Of a stretch of DNA of 64,000 nt, positions 11,692 through 23,013 are shown piece after piece (position 1 is the first letter of the stretch; every line of letters begins with the position of its first letter). Source of the DNA: Icerya purchasi. Lineage: Eukaryota > Arthropoda > Insecta > Hemiptera > Monophlebidae. The notes below the pieces were generated by a model. That model was not told where the DNA came from and searched no databases. It worked only from the letters and a program-made list of their open reading frames with translations. The DNA lies in NCBI GenBank assembly GCA_039619475.1, contig CM077115.1:59712864-59776863 (forward strand), given 5' to 3'. The position numbers and the translations under genes were made by a program.

Positions 11692-12102
11692 CTAAAAAAA
11701 GCGTTTTTTGAGCACTTTTTTGTTTGATGGAAGGAGAGGAAATAGAAAATTAATATTAAAGGTAGTGATTAAGCATATATTTAAGTATTTAAAAAAAAAT
11801 TTTCGTCAAAAAATATTACAAAGCGACTTTCGAGTCATTTTCGTAAGGCATGATTATTTTGAAGCGCCCTGCGGCACGCAGCATAACTCGAACAATTTTC
11901 ATTTTTTTTGTTTGAAATTTTAAGTATACTATTTGTTAATAATTAACGTTCAACTTAAATTTTCAAAAATCCCGTACGCATTTCTCTTCGAAATGTTATT
12001 TTAACGGTATAGTTAAAATTTCAAACAAAAAAAATGAAAATTGTTCGAGTTATGCTGCGTGCCGTTTTGAAAAATTCATTTTTGAGAAAAACGCGTTTAA
12101 AG
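11692..12102. mobile_element. Foldback/MITE-like element with perfect 52-bp inner arms
   Basis: The segment 11872-11923 (starting CGGCACGCAGCATAACTCGA) is the exact reverse complement of 12013-12064, with an 89-base spacer. Weaker inverted similarity extends outward: GCGTTTTTTGAGC near 11701 against TTTGAGAAAAACGCG near 12081. No transposase is present. The layout suggests a non-autonomous DNA element. The outer limits are uncertain, and similar-looking sequence may continue to about 12300. Confidence 0.65.
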
Positions 12103-13715
12103 AGTTTTAACTATTAATTTTTATGTTATAAACTTAAAGTTATCATACTTACAGTTATTCTACTAATCCACACGCATACACCATTCGTTTTCCGCCTGCT
12201 CAAAAAGTTACTGCTCAGCCACTGCAGTTTTCCTATAAGCTGTGTACGAGCCTCTTTTGAAACACCTTGTTAGTGCTGTTTCTCCGCTAGCTGGACGCGC
12301 GTGTCATATCACGCTAGTCTACATAATCTTTAGCACAGGATCTAATAATCACTTCCGTAGTTTTAACTATATTCACTCGTAGTATCGACTGAAAGTCGTC
12401 ATTAAAGATTGGCCAGCTGAATAGTTTTTAAGCCGCTATGGAGATGTTTTGGAGCAAAGTTCAATAGCAGGCCATTGTAACTTTCATTATTATTTTTAGT
12501 ATTGCTTACTTTGCACCTGTTTAATAATTCGGTCTAATTTAATCCGCGTGTAAATTGGATTTAATGCTTTTAAAACGTTTGCGCCTAGTGGGAGATGATC
12601 ATGCTTGAAGTTCTTCCATATTAAAACCTTTAACTTCCGCCGGGTGATACTTGCACCAACTGTACGCGCCGGCCGAGCAGTTTTGATGCTGTGGCTTCTT
12701 GTCATTTGAACCCATATGAAAGTATATGGTTCAAATCGCTTAGTTCATTTCATCTACATTATCCCGATGTCTTATTATAGCCAAACCGTAATATTTTTGA
12801 AGCTTATTTATGACTTTATCAGTTAATTTTATGTGCCCTTACTTCTGCCTCCCAAACCCTGCATTTTCTTCTTTTCACTTTGGCATCACGTTCCCATTCT
12901 TTTCTCGATGTGTATATACTAGTTTTTCGACTTCCACATCGTGTGTATTCATAACTAAAATTTTACCTTTAGTCGCTAATGTAACGGGTATAGTTCACGC
13001 TGCACAATTTGCAAGCGAGCGACCAAACATTTCTACGCGCCGGAGTTTCTTTCGTGCCTTTCTGATTTCCGTGTGCATTATTTTCATTCATTTCTGTGCT
13101 CTACACGATCCAGAACAGTAAAAACAGACGTACCCACTCCATCAAATCAGAATATATATGGTAAATAACTTACAAACCACGCGCGTTTATAGCGCCACTT
13201 ACAGTATCACTGATGCTATAGGCTTCATTTCGAGGCGAGAAAACCGGTTTTTATTTTACATCGGGGGATGCAAAATTTTACAGAAACTTGAAGTCAAAGC
13301 TTGCGAATCAGCGCAGCTACCAGGCACTCATCTCTGACGATGAGAGTACAGTAACTGGCGACCGAGCGGCTTCGCTTTGGTAGCCTATCGTTTCGAAAAT
13401 ATTTACGATCTGACTCTAATACTTTGGGATATCGTTGTTTAAATAGCAAATTATCGAAAAATACGAAGAAAAAAAGACAACGATTTTTTGAAAGTGAGAA
13501 ACTAGACTAGCCCCTTAAAACATTTTAACATTCATTCCGATGCACATTCAACAAGCATGTTCACAATCCATTAGACCTTTCGAAAGGTCATTTATTTAAA
13601 CAACATTTCAAGTATTTGGACAGCTAGTGCAATTTCACTATTGCCGAGATCCGCATGTAATAATTAATAATCCGTGCCGAACAACTCTCTACATCACGTA
13701 AAATGCTTCGTCAAA
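12103..13715. other. Unassigned DNA
   Basis: No convincing gene. ORFs of 69-103 codons have no recognisable motif. A small hairpin (TTTGAACC...GGTTCAAA, about 12703-12733) is the only clear local structure. Confidence 0.4.
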
Positions 13716-13870
13716 GCATCGGCAAACACCTATGAGCATCGGCAAACACCTATGAGCATCGGCAAACACCTATGAGCATCGGCAAACACCTATGAGCATC
13801 GGCAAACACCTATGAGCATCGGCAAACACCTATGAGCATCGGCAAACACCTATGAGCATCGGCAAACAAC
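13716..13870. repeat. 20-bp minisatellite, seven identical units plus a partial
   Basis: GCATCGGCAAACACCTATGA is repeated head to tail from 13716. Seven complete units show no mismatch, and a partial eighth diverges at GCATCGGCAAACAAC. Such perfect identity implies recent expansion or active homogenisation. Confidence 0.95.
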
Positions 13871-16800
13871 TTAGTATGGATTAGAAAGTTATCGAACTGC
13901 TCGCTAATCGCTGCTGTATTTGAGCATTGCCACTCAAGATTACTTTTTGACATGGCCGCATCTAGTTGCTAGATAATAATGACACGCGACTGAATAAATG
14001 GTGCACGTCTACTGATGTCTAGTTATTGTGTAACAGTAACAATCGGTACGGTTCACTCTGGTATACTCGGTCATGAACAGATTGCAAGTTTAGTGGTTGT
14101 TAAACTCAAACGTTACTTACGATGATAGAGTATCAAGCAAGAGTAATAGAGAAAAATACGGTAATTATGCTGGTTCGGCATGCTTATACTCATAATATGT
14201 TATACGATGACAAGAAAAGGAAAAAAATAAATAAATGAAATATTAATAAGTTATTGGATGATTAAAAATTAAAAATTATTATTATTTCATCGTATGTCCG
14301 TAACGTTTGGGACTGGTATTTGCGGGCATGCGTACAATAAGTGTTCGCAGATCTACCGACCGTGTGGCGTTTGTAGAAACGGGTGATGCGCTTTTGTAAG
14401 GATCAGCAACACTGAAACCAGAAAAAATTATGAATGTACAGGCAACAAAAAAAAAAAAAAAAAAAAAAAAAATAGGTAAAGAGATTATAGCGTCCACACT
14501 TGAATACTGGAGAATTATTTTTAGATGTAAAATGATGTTAAAAATAGGGATTAAAATTGGGCGAAAGGAAGAGGAATGAATAGCTCTCTACATTTAGAAG
14601 GATGGGGCTGAGAAATTGATTTTCAGTACTGCCATAGTAAAGTAAAGTTACATTTTGGAAATTGACGCCGAGTTCTGAAATCGGACAGTAGAAGGATTGG
14701 TTTTATTTTTTATTTTTGAGCTCGGTGCTTGAATTATTAAGCTCGCATATCAGGTTGGAAAGGAAACAAGAGGTTCGCTTTCAGTACTGAAATAGTGTAC
14801 TTGGGTTTCATTTTACCAATGAACATCGGATTACCCAACCAGCAGTAGTAAAAAGGAACTTATTTTTTGTAGACGCGTAGGGGAATACTTAATATTCGGA
14901 CACTAATAATAAGTTTTTGAACTGAAACACTAACAATGAATTTACAGTACCGAGACAGAAATAATGAAAACCAAGGAGCTACTTCTTTTATCGCGAGGGC
15001 AAATTTTTTAACTTATTATTACAAGTATGTTTTAAATGTTATCTTTAAAAATATCTACAACTACGTGGATCGGTTGTGAGAAATGTCTTCCAATTTCCAA
15101 ATCTCATGTTCAGTATTTCCTTTTTTGGTTTTTTTTTTTTTCACCTGTGCAATAGTCGATTTGGAAACGAAAGGTAAAGGATTCGAATTTCGCTCGAAAC
15201 TATTGGAAAATAACGTTACCCCGTCCGGTCGGTCAGCGGCTTCTTGCAAGCAAATAGTTTAAACAACCTCGCTGAAAATTACAAAGGCAAAATGAAAACG
15301 GATGCCGACTTGCATGCGGCGAAAAATTTGCACCTACTCTGCACACATATTCTTCCTTTTTGTATTCCGTTCTTTTTGCTGCTAAAGGCCGCCTCTTGCC
15401 TTTTAAGGTCGTGTTCCTTAAAAAAAGCTCATTTTTCATCAGGCTAAAAATAAAAAGTCAGCGAAACCGACAGATAGCTTTTAAGCGGATCCAGCGATGC
15501 GCTTTTTAAATAAAGCCAGGTTTTGAGCGTGATTTAGCATCTCTTTTTCGGTTCTGCGCTACTTTCCATCCTCCTTCCGTGTAGCAGCGCTGAAATTTAA
15601 GTTGTTCTTTCTGGACTAATGGAACAGCATAAGCACACCGTTGCCCGACAAATGGATATTAATCAGCTCGCCTATTACGTAATACCGTGTACCGTTATTA
15701 TTATTAATTATTACGTTCTGCATTCGATAATTTCGCGTTATTTTTCTACTTAAATTATTCGCTCGCGCACTTGTAACCGTCGTAAAACAGGGAAAAAATT
15801 TAAATTAATCGTAATTCACGCGTGCAATTCGGATTAAAGCTGATTATTATTACTGGAAAAAAGGAGTATTTTATTTCGACAAAAGCTAACTTCGTTGTCT
15901 GCTCTGCTAACAAGCATCATTGCCATTATCGTCATCAGCAAACATTATAATTCTTAAAACATCCGACAACAATTCTTCCTCGCAGCTCTCGCTTGTCCGG
16001 CGATTTTACTAATAATTCTCGATTACGTTTTATTACATTTACACAGATAACGTAAACGCGTAAATTACAAATGAGTATGTCTATGTTTGTGATTTTATTT
16101 AGGTAATTAAAGTTCAACACGTACGCCAGGCTTTATCACGTTCAACACGGAAATTTTTATTTCTTCAAAGAAATATGATACACTGGCCGAACGACCACAA
16201 ACCAATGTATGAACACACACACCTGTTTCTTTATTTTGCACCAATAATTCTTCATCAACTCTCTCAGTTCTAGTTTACTTATCCGGAATAATGAGAATCC
16301 AGCCGATTTTTCATGGTAGCGAGTTGCGCAGTTCAGTTTTCCTTTAATTTCAAACGTTGTGAGCGGTAATAGGAGCGAGACTGATAATTTTAAATCATCC
16401 TCCGACGCCGAGCACTGTCCATCACTAAAATTGGCGGCCTCTTAGTCGATCTCAGCTAATCTCTCACCCGAATATACGGTTAAAGCGATAAATATCTTTG
16501 CGGTACCACAGTACTCGCATATTCATTTGGAATTTCAAAAATTACAATGTAAAATAAGAACTTATTTAACTGAATATCGAATGTACTACCCACATCATGT
16601 TGCTGTAGAACATTTGACCCTCTCTCGAACGAATGGAGAAAGAAAAATAATATGCCTTAAGAGTTTACATTACGATCTACTCGCATTAAGAAAATATTTT
16701 GAGAAAAGTATCAAAACATAAGATACTCACGGACTGCAACAATAATTAGACATCATTAGAACTAGCACTTATGGGAACAGCAAATGGAATACAGGTATTG

Positions 16801-17361
16801 CGAAAAGGACATATACAGCGCTTTAAAGGGAAAAATCTTACGCAGTAGATATTGGGCATCTATAAACAATGGGGTGGGGGTGGGGGTTTTTTGTGGGTCT
16901 ACGTTCATAGAGAAAATACTCACAGATGGCTAGCAGCCGGTAAAATGTATCCAGAGATAGAGGGTTATACGATAGCATCACAGAATGGCGTATGGGAAAG
17001 GCGAGTGTCTACAAAAAAAAAAAAAAAAACATTAGAGAAATATATAGAAAATAAAAACTGTAGAAAATGTAACGGACGAAAGCATGGATCGTAAATTCGC
17101 TGCGTGTCCTACACTAGTACAAACACAATACAAGCGTAGGCATATTAATATCGCTGAAATAGTACTTTATACAGAAATATGCCAACTACATGGTATGAAA
17201 AATGACAATGTGACCAAATGGTATTTACAACCAGGCCAGGTTAAAAAAAAAAAAAAAACAATGATCCAAACCATCGCATATTATCGAAAATTAATTTCTT
17301 GAGATATACTGCGACATGCAAGTAAGAACAGATAAAACAATCACAGCAAATTGACCGGCTA
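13871..17361. other. Unassigned AT-rich DNA with A-runs
   Basis: No gene or identifiable element. There are long A-runs at 14448-14472, 17012-17028 and 17242-17258, which could be 3' ends of unrecognised retro-insertions, and a G-rich patch near 16870-16886. ORFs here are under 82 codons and motif-free. Confidence 0.4.
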
Positions 17362-17860
17362 TTATATTTTAATTGATATGAAGAATAAATGAGAAGAAAG
17401 AGGAGGAAGAAAGGAGATGGCTTGAAGAGCGCCTTTGGAATCGGAAACGATCAGGAACTTGTGAACCTCACTTGTAGGGGATATAAAATGAATGGCACGA
17501 AGAATTAAGATCGATTCGGCCGAGAAGATAGAGCAGAAAGAAGAAAGTCTGAAAGACTCAGAGTACAGGAACGTAGGAGACGTATCACCCACGCCCCCAT
17601 CACTCTTGGAGCCATCCGTGAAAATTAAGACGTGGGAAGGAAAAGAAGAGTCCAGCAGCTGAAGTAATTTTCGAAGTTAACTACATTGTGCGAATAAGTA
17701 ATTTAGCTCGGATCGGAAAGAGGAGAAATTGATGGGGTCTCATATGCTATTAAAATCAAAAGAAAAGTAAGGAAGACTGTTATAAGAGGAAACACGTAGG
17801 GAGAAAAATTGGAAACACGAATATGCGATAGAATCGGAATTCTATGAGGCGCCAAGAACC
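17362..17860 (-). pseudogene. LINE fragment: RNase H domain
   Basis: Read on the minus strand from about 17860, this carries the linker and first half of an RNase H domain of the kind seen at 333-1793. Catalytic residues are visible in LIFTDGSKSDGG, FSAESILILR and IVSDSKGALQ. It is very similar at DNA level to part of the copy at 31843-32715, so both are from one LINE family. Both ends are truncated. The copy is inactive. Confidence 0.8.
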
Positions 17861-17951
17861 AGTGATTTTTAATATGAAGTATATTAAAAATGTAAAATTG
17901 GATACTTCACCTACGTTATTATTAAATATGCTTTGGTATTTTTGTAGTAAG

Positions 17952-18226
17952 TAAGTAAAGTAAGTTCCATACCCTTGACAGGGCTTCGGGGATTGTGAAG
18001 TTAAGGTTCACAATGTACTAAGCCTAACGGATCTGATGAGAATATTGGGGCCAGTTCCTTTCTACTTGGGATCCGCCTTTACTTTCCCAGATTTCTCTGG
18101 TACTCAATTATTTCAGGCTGGGTAAGCTTGGGAGCGACTTGGATCCGGGACGAGACAAGTCTCGAACCCGTGACCTCCAACTTGGTAGCCAAGCACCTTA
18201 ACCACTAGGATACCATGCTGCCATTG
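17952..18226 (-). mobile_element. tRNA-derived SINE (family 1), complete copy with 10-bp target duplication
   Basis: Read on the minus strand, the head has an A box (TATCCTAGTGG) and a B box (GGTTCGAGACT) at tRNA spacing, so transcription by RNA polymerase III is expected. A body of about 200 bases ends ACTTACTTTACTTAC. TTGTAGTAAG occurs on both sides at 17942-17951 and 18227-18236, a clean target-site duplication. Deleting the SINE and one duplication rejoins an open Gypsy frame across the site, which independently supports both calls. It depends on a LINE in trans for mobility. Confidence 0.9.
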
Positions 18227-18236
18227 TTGTAGTAAG

Positions 18237-18870
18237 ACATGCAATTTTGGTGAGTTTACTAGTTCATTCCTAACATTGTGTACATTCTCAGAACGTCTCG
18301 AACCCGAATGCTTTCATCCATGTACGACCAAAAAGTGGCAGTTGATTTCCTGGAAGTACATAATAAGTAAGTTGTTTATTTACTTCCGCGTAACTAACTT
18401 CAGTAGTCACACAACCAGATACTTTAATAGGCGGACAATTTTCTCCATAAGGTTATAGTTGTAATTTCACTTCACGTAAAGTTGCTGAAGGTAAGTTAAA
18501 TTTATCAAAATCAGCTTGGCTAGTAACAGTTCGTCGGACACTCGTATCAAGTTCAAAAACAAATGACTTACCATGTAAATTAGCATTCATGTAAATTGGT
18601 GCATCAATATCAGGTGTAACGTCTATTCAGTTCGTGTGATAAACAGAGAAAGTGCCTTCATCCTCATTACCGCTATCGTCCTATACATATTGAACTGAAT
18701 TATTTTTAAAATTTTTACATTTACAAACAATGTCAATATAACCTTGTGTTAAACACTTACTACTATACAACGATCCACGCTCATTACAATTATACTATCA
18801 TCTGAAATAATATTTCCTACTACAATACCTTAATATGATAACTTATATGTAACTAATGTATTAGTATAGG
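18237..18870 (-). pseudogene. Gypsy nucleocapsid/protease remnant
   Basis: The minus strand from about 18800 reads a zinc-knuckle-like C...GYIDIVCKCKN segment, an acidic spacer, and then a retropepsin-like domain: HGKSFVFELDTSVRRTV, and further on a PLFGRTWMKAF motif that normally closes the protease and leads to RT. The catalytic DTG triad appears as DTS, and stop codons occur before and after it. Retropepsin would cleave the element polyprotein; this copy cannot. The SINE follows directly. Confidence 0.75.
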
Positions 18871-18889
18871 AATAAATGTAAAATTGGTA

Positions 18890-19162
18890 AGCCAAACGGC
18901 TAATAAATATCATCGAAGAAGCAAAAAAGAAGAAATACTTCGGACATAAAATAAGAGAAGAAGATCTTTTCACGACTACCATACAAGGGAAAATTCAGGG
19001 AAAAAGACCACGAGGAGGAAGGAGACGGATGGATTACATACATGGAATAGCTGGAATAAATTCACTCTTGGAAGGAATACAAAAGGCCAGGCAGAGACAA
19101 CTGTAGTAAAACGAGGGACCGCACCAACCTCCTGAATAGGAGATGGAAATGATGATGATGAT
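18890..19162 (+). pseudogene. LINE C-terminal fragment with (ATG)n tail
   Basis: Reading from about 18897: an open frame with FGHKIR, then TTTIQGKIQGKRPRGGRRRM, and a helical LLEGIQKARQRQL end. This is the well-known C-terminal GKI.GKR.RGRPR segment of many insect endonuclease-RT proteins, often labelled RTE- or CR1-like. Stops follow, and the segment ends in ATGATGATGATG at 19149-19162, a short microsatellite tail typical of LINEs. Clade placement is uncertain. Confidence 0.65.
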
Positions 19163-19319
19163 ATATTACAATAATACAATATAATTTTTATACAACTACC
19201 ACTCTCTCATTGGCAGCTTAAAACTGGAGATAGTAACGCGTCTCATGTCAACGTAGCGTTAATGTTATAAGTGGTTATTACTAGTATTACGATACCTTTT
19301 TTTTTCTTTTTTTTTTGTT

Positions 19320-21116
19320 ACTATTTCTATTGCTCTTTACACCATGCTATCAACCAAATTTTAACCTTGTTTTTCCATCTCTCCACATTTTTTTCATTTC
19401 GAATTTCCTTTGGTATGTTCCCCATTAATTTTATTAATACCTCTTCCTCTACATTGCGTCTATTTTACTGTTAATCCCCTTAGATCGTACATAGCAAGAA
19501 TTAATCGCAATTTCTAGTCCCCTGTACGTTCTTGTTCTAGTTGGTAACTGCCTATCTTCGAGTTTAGCATACTCAGTAATTTGCTGCAATAATATAAAGC
19601 ATTTTTGGTGACATTTCGTTTTTTTTTTCCACCAAGTGATGTTAGCTAATGCGTTTTTCTCTCGTTGCGTAAGACCAGTTTTAAACATTTTTTTTTTTTG
19701 CAATTTGCTGATTTTCCTTATTTCTGTAATTTTCGCCTCAGCCCAAATTCCGATTCCGTATTTAATTCTGGACATTATTACAGCTTCGAAATATAACCTT
19801 AGGCTTTTGTATGTCATACCTTGTTTTAATTTATATAGTGCAAGAATATAGTTTACCTGACTTTCCCCGCAATATTGTCAATATGGTTTCTCCATGTTAA
19901 ACCTTTATCTAATGTTATCCCAAGGTATTTAAATTCATTCACATTTTCTAACTCTTCACAACCACATATTTCCTTTCTATGTAAACACTTTGTATTGTGT
20001 AAAATTAATTTGGGGACGAACGTTCTAAACCGGCTTGGCGTTCTTATATGCATCACTTTTGTTTTTTTAGCATTAATTAATAATTTTTTGTCATGATTTG
20101 CATACATTATTGAGATCTTCTTGTAACATTTTTTCAGCACTTTCAATGTCAGAGTGTTCAATAACTAGTGCAATATCATCTGCATAAACATACACTTTAG
20201 AGTTCTTTACATATCGGTAGAGCGAATTGGTATATATCAAAAATAGTATAGGTGCCAAAATTGTCCCTTGTCCAACTCCATAATTCATTATTTCTTTTCT
20301 ACTGTGTTTATTCCCGATCTTTACTAAAAATTCTCTTCCTCTTATGTAACTCCAAAACCATTTTACATACATACCTCCCTTTTACACCTATTTTTTCTTA
20401 TGTCCTCAATTAGTATTTCTTGGTCCACTAGATCAAAAGCCTTAGTAAGGTCTAAAAAAACTAACAGAAATTGTTTACCCACCGCTAATCCTTTATTTAT
20501 ATCTGATATTAGTGTTCTAAGCAGTAATATCGTCGATTTTCCCTCTCTAAAACCAAATTGATTACTATTTATCAACTTATTTCCCTCCAAGTAATTTTTC
20601 AAATATTTTCCCACGTACTGCTCAATTATTTTTGCTATGACTGAAATTAACGTGATCGGTCTGTAGTTTTCACACTATTTTCTATCTCCACTTTTTTAAA
20701 TTGGCCGCACCATACCGATTTTTAACTCTCTGGGAAATATTCCTTCTTTCAAGGAGTAATTAATCATTTTCGTTAGTAATGGGGTTAGTAGTTTTGAGTG
20801 TCTCCTGATATCCTTCACTCTTATTCCGTCGTATCCTTGGACTTTATTCGGATTAAGTTTTTTTTATTATGGATTCTATTATGTCCTCTGTAGCTCTTGG
20901 AATGTATAAGGATATACTAGTTTCATCATCTATTTCAGTATTCAAGAATTTATTATCACAGAAGTGTTTCATTTTCCGCGTTATGGACAAGTAATAGTTT
21001 AAGAATGCGTTAACTGCATTGTCATAACTAGAAAAATTCCTGAGTATATCCTCGTCTATTGTTGCTTTTTTCTTTTTGCAGACTATTTTATTTATTATTC
21101 CCCAAGTTTTCTTCAT
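19320..21116 (-). pseudogene. LINE reverse transcriptase and C-terminal domain, multiply frameshifted
   Basis: Five overlapping minus-strand pieces give, in order: a pre-palm segment (20853-21116), FGFREGKST and FLDLTKAFDLVD (20363-20614), GQGTILAPILFLIYTNSL and VYVYADDIAL (20091-20372), EFKYLGITLDKGLTW (19853-20161) and the thumb (19449-19817). Beyond a stop, a basic tail (KNKVKIWLIAW) continues to about 19320. The YADD box is intact, but the frames are not joined. No RNase H follows. Confidence 0.82.
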
Positions 21117-21179
21117 GTCGTTGCCTGCTTCTTTTTGTAATTCCTGTATGTAATATTTTTCTTTTGCTTGTCTTATTTC

Positions 21180-22075
21180 CTAATTAAAATATAGATTTCC
21201 GTATCTCTTATATAATTCTTTATATCGTCTATTCGAGCGGTTTCCTTTACGTCTTTTATAATATAAATCTCTTATATGAATGTAATTTAATATTTTCCTA
21301 TTCATCCATTCATTCCTAGGGCAATTTTTCGTTTTCGCAGTTTGTTTTATATACCTACATTCCTCGTAGCAATTTTTGAAAGCGTTCGCTATGTTTATTG
21401 AAATTTGCTCCGCACCTGCATTCTCATGCATGATCAGCCAATCATATTTTTTTACTTTATCATTTAACATAATTTCATTTAAATAACTATAGTTTGTTAA
21501 TGTGTCTGCCATACATTTGTTACTATTAATCTTAAACGCACAGTTTACCGGGTAGTGGTCTGAGATTTTTGTCTTTATAATACCAGCTACCACTTCATCA
21601 GCTGCATATTTTATAAAAATATTGTCAATACAAGATTTTGTAAGACTATTTCCTCTCATCTCCTCCCGTGTGGTTCCCCTAATTAATCTGATCCCCCTGT
21701 GTGTTACAATAATATTTAAGAAATTCGCTGCCGCAACATTCCTTAATTCAAGATTAATATTAAAGTCGCCACATACTGTATATTCCGTTTCCCGGCCCAA
21801 CCTTTTGAGAACCTCATTGATTCCTCTTATGAAGTCGCCGATTCTCTTACTCTGTGATCGATATATAGCTAACAGAGTGATTTTTAATTTATTAAATAAG
21901 CTAATTTCTGTCACTATATTATCGTAAGCATCACTTTCAGTGCACAGTATTTTAGAGTTCCATTCCTTTGCAACAAATACTAATATACCGCCGTTGTAGT
22001 TTCTTGGCTTCCCTAGGGCATATTTATCATATCCATCTATCTTATACAGTTTTAACTCCTCGTAGCTTTTGTATT
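21180..22075 (-). pseudogene. LINE endonuclease domain and linker
   Basis: Open for about 300 codons on the minus strand; the frame extends upstream of the annotated GTG at 21914 to the insertion junction. Motifs of the apurinic-like endonuclease are visible: YNGGILVFV, TVCGDFNINLEL and ISDHYPVNCAF. The N-terminal catalytic Asn and Glu motifs are lost through 5' truncation. A lysine-rich linker to RT follows (NEWMNRKILNYIHIRDLYYK). Confidence 0.82.
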
Positions 22076-22081
22076 TTTCTG

Positions 22082-22775
22082 ATTTCCCTCTTCACTGAAC
22101 CTAGTCCTATATATGTACGTTGTATTTACTTTGTGTACATTATTACTAATTGCTGGTACTGAATTTATTGTAGAATCATGTAATATATCTTGAGCACCCG
22201 CTTCAGCACCCTCGATAGCAAGCGCCATTTCAAACGTCTTTTCAAGTGCTACGTTATCTTCACAAAATAACCGGTCTAATATAGATTTGGAGTGCAACCC
22301 CGATACGAATAGGTCGCGTAAAATACGTTGCAAAAATTTTAAATTTAAATATGTACTAACAGATTCGTTGACTCGTTGTTTTCGATTTTAAAAAATATGA
22401 GTACTTGAAATAATTAATGGTTCTGGCAGCAAATGATTGAGAAAAATCTGTCGTATTTCATCGTAAGTTTTTCCCGTGTACCAGTAATGATTTTAGTAAG
22501 TGGTGATGCTTTGGTTTTAACACTGAGATAAACGTGAGTTTCTGGATTTACATTATGAACAGCGAAATAAGTATCTAAACGATCCAGATACTCTGTAAAT
22601 GTTTCTTAGTCTTTATCGAACGGATCTGGGAAACGAACTGGTGTAGTAACTGCAGCTTTTGATGTACCATAAATGTTTGTACTAGCATCTGTAACGCTTG
22701 GTTTTGTGCTTGTAAAGCGGCTAACATTTTATCCGTTTTTGCTACGACGACGACGTTTGATTATCACTCGGCATT
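22082..22775 (-). pseudogene. Gypsy gag remnant
   Basis: Starts near an ATG at about 22771. It includes a segment with FTEYLDRLDTYF and NPETHVYL, typical of Gypsy capsid proteins. The most readable part (22052-22333) has RDLFVSGLHSKSILDRLF and LEKTFEMALAIEGAE, also characteristic of Gypsy capsid C-terminal domains. Internal stops and shifts are present. Gag would form the particle. The frame is cut by the LINE at about 22080. Confidence 0.75.
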
Positions 22776-22850
22776 ATAATCGTAATTAAATTATGTCACT
22801 GTAAATTCAAATTATATTTACTCACCAAATCGGTTCGAATTTGTATATTA

Positions 22851-22865
22851 CCGTCGACTGCGCCA
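22851..22865 (-). promoter_or_regulatory. Gypsy primer binding site
   Basis: The minus strand reads TGGCGCAGTCGACGG. TGG pairs with a tRNA CCA end, and TGGCGCAGTCG matches the 3' end of a serine tRNA, the primer reported for several insect Gypsy elements (from memory). It sits between LTR-like sequence and gag, as expected. Confidence 0.7.
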
Positions 22866-23013
22866 ATTTATTATGTTTTCGCATGACCTTTTAACAATAA
22901 CTAAACACCGATGTAAACTTATAATTTTATAAATAACAAATTATATATCAACGACATATTTTGTAATCGTAATCATAACTGTAATAATACCAAAAAGTAA
23001 ACACACATATATA
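22866..23013 (-). repeat. Partial Gypsy LTR
   Basis: AT-rich sequence between the primer binding site and the hAT end. It contains a TATAAAA-like string on the minus strand. Only the part next to the primer binding site is present; the upstream part is replaced by the hAT element. No second LTR is available for comparison. Confidence 0.5.

Larger units (their letters stand above)
19285..22080 (-). mobile_element. 5'-truncated CR1/L2-like LINE inserted in Gypsy gag
   Basis: About 2.8 kb on the minus strand, starting inside the endonuclease domain near 22080 and ending in an A-rich tail at about 19285-19312. The start abuts the Gypsy gag frame (shared region 22065-22085), which places the insertion point. 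There is no RNase H, and the short C-terminal basic domain resembles CR1/L2/Jockey-group elements. At least five frame changes are needed to read it through. I could not find a convincing target duplication. Confidence 0.82.
17861..23013 (-). mobile_element. Degraded Gypsy-type LTR retrotransposon, split by later insertions
   Basis: In minus-strand order it holds part of an LTR (23013-22866), a primer binding site (22865-22851), gag (about 22775-22082), nucleocapsid-like and protease remnants (about 18870-18237), and the beginning of the region before reverse transcriptase (17941-17861). A CR1/L2-like LINE (22080-19285) and a plus-strand LINE fragment (18890-19162) separate gag from protease. 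A SINE (18226-17952) interrupts the sequence after protease. Frames contain stops and shifts throughout. RT, RNase H, integrase and the second LTR are not seen in this window. Confidence 0.78.

Noticed and set aside
12703..12733. TTTGAACC...GGTTCAAA palindrome as a tRNA B box or regulatory site
   Set aside because: No matching A box or tRNA fold upstream; a 12-bp hairpin alone is not enough.
13716..13870. CRISPR-like array
   Set aside because: The 20-bp units are head to tail with no spacers, and the window is eukaryotic.
19285..22080. Target-site duplication of the minus-strand LINE
   Set aside because: Sequences next to the A-rich tail and next to the gag junction do not share a convincing repeat.
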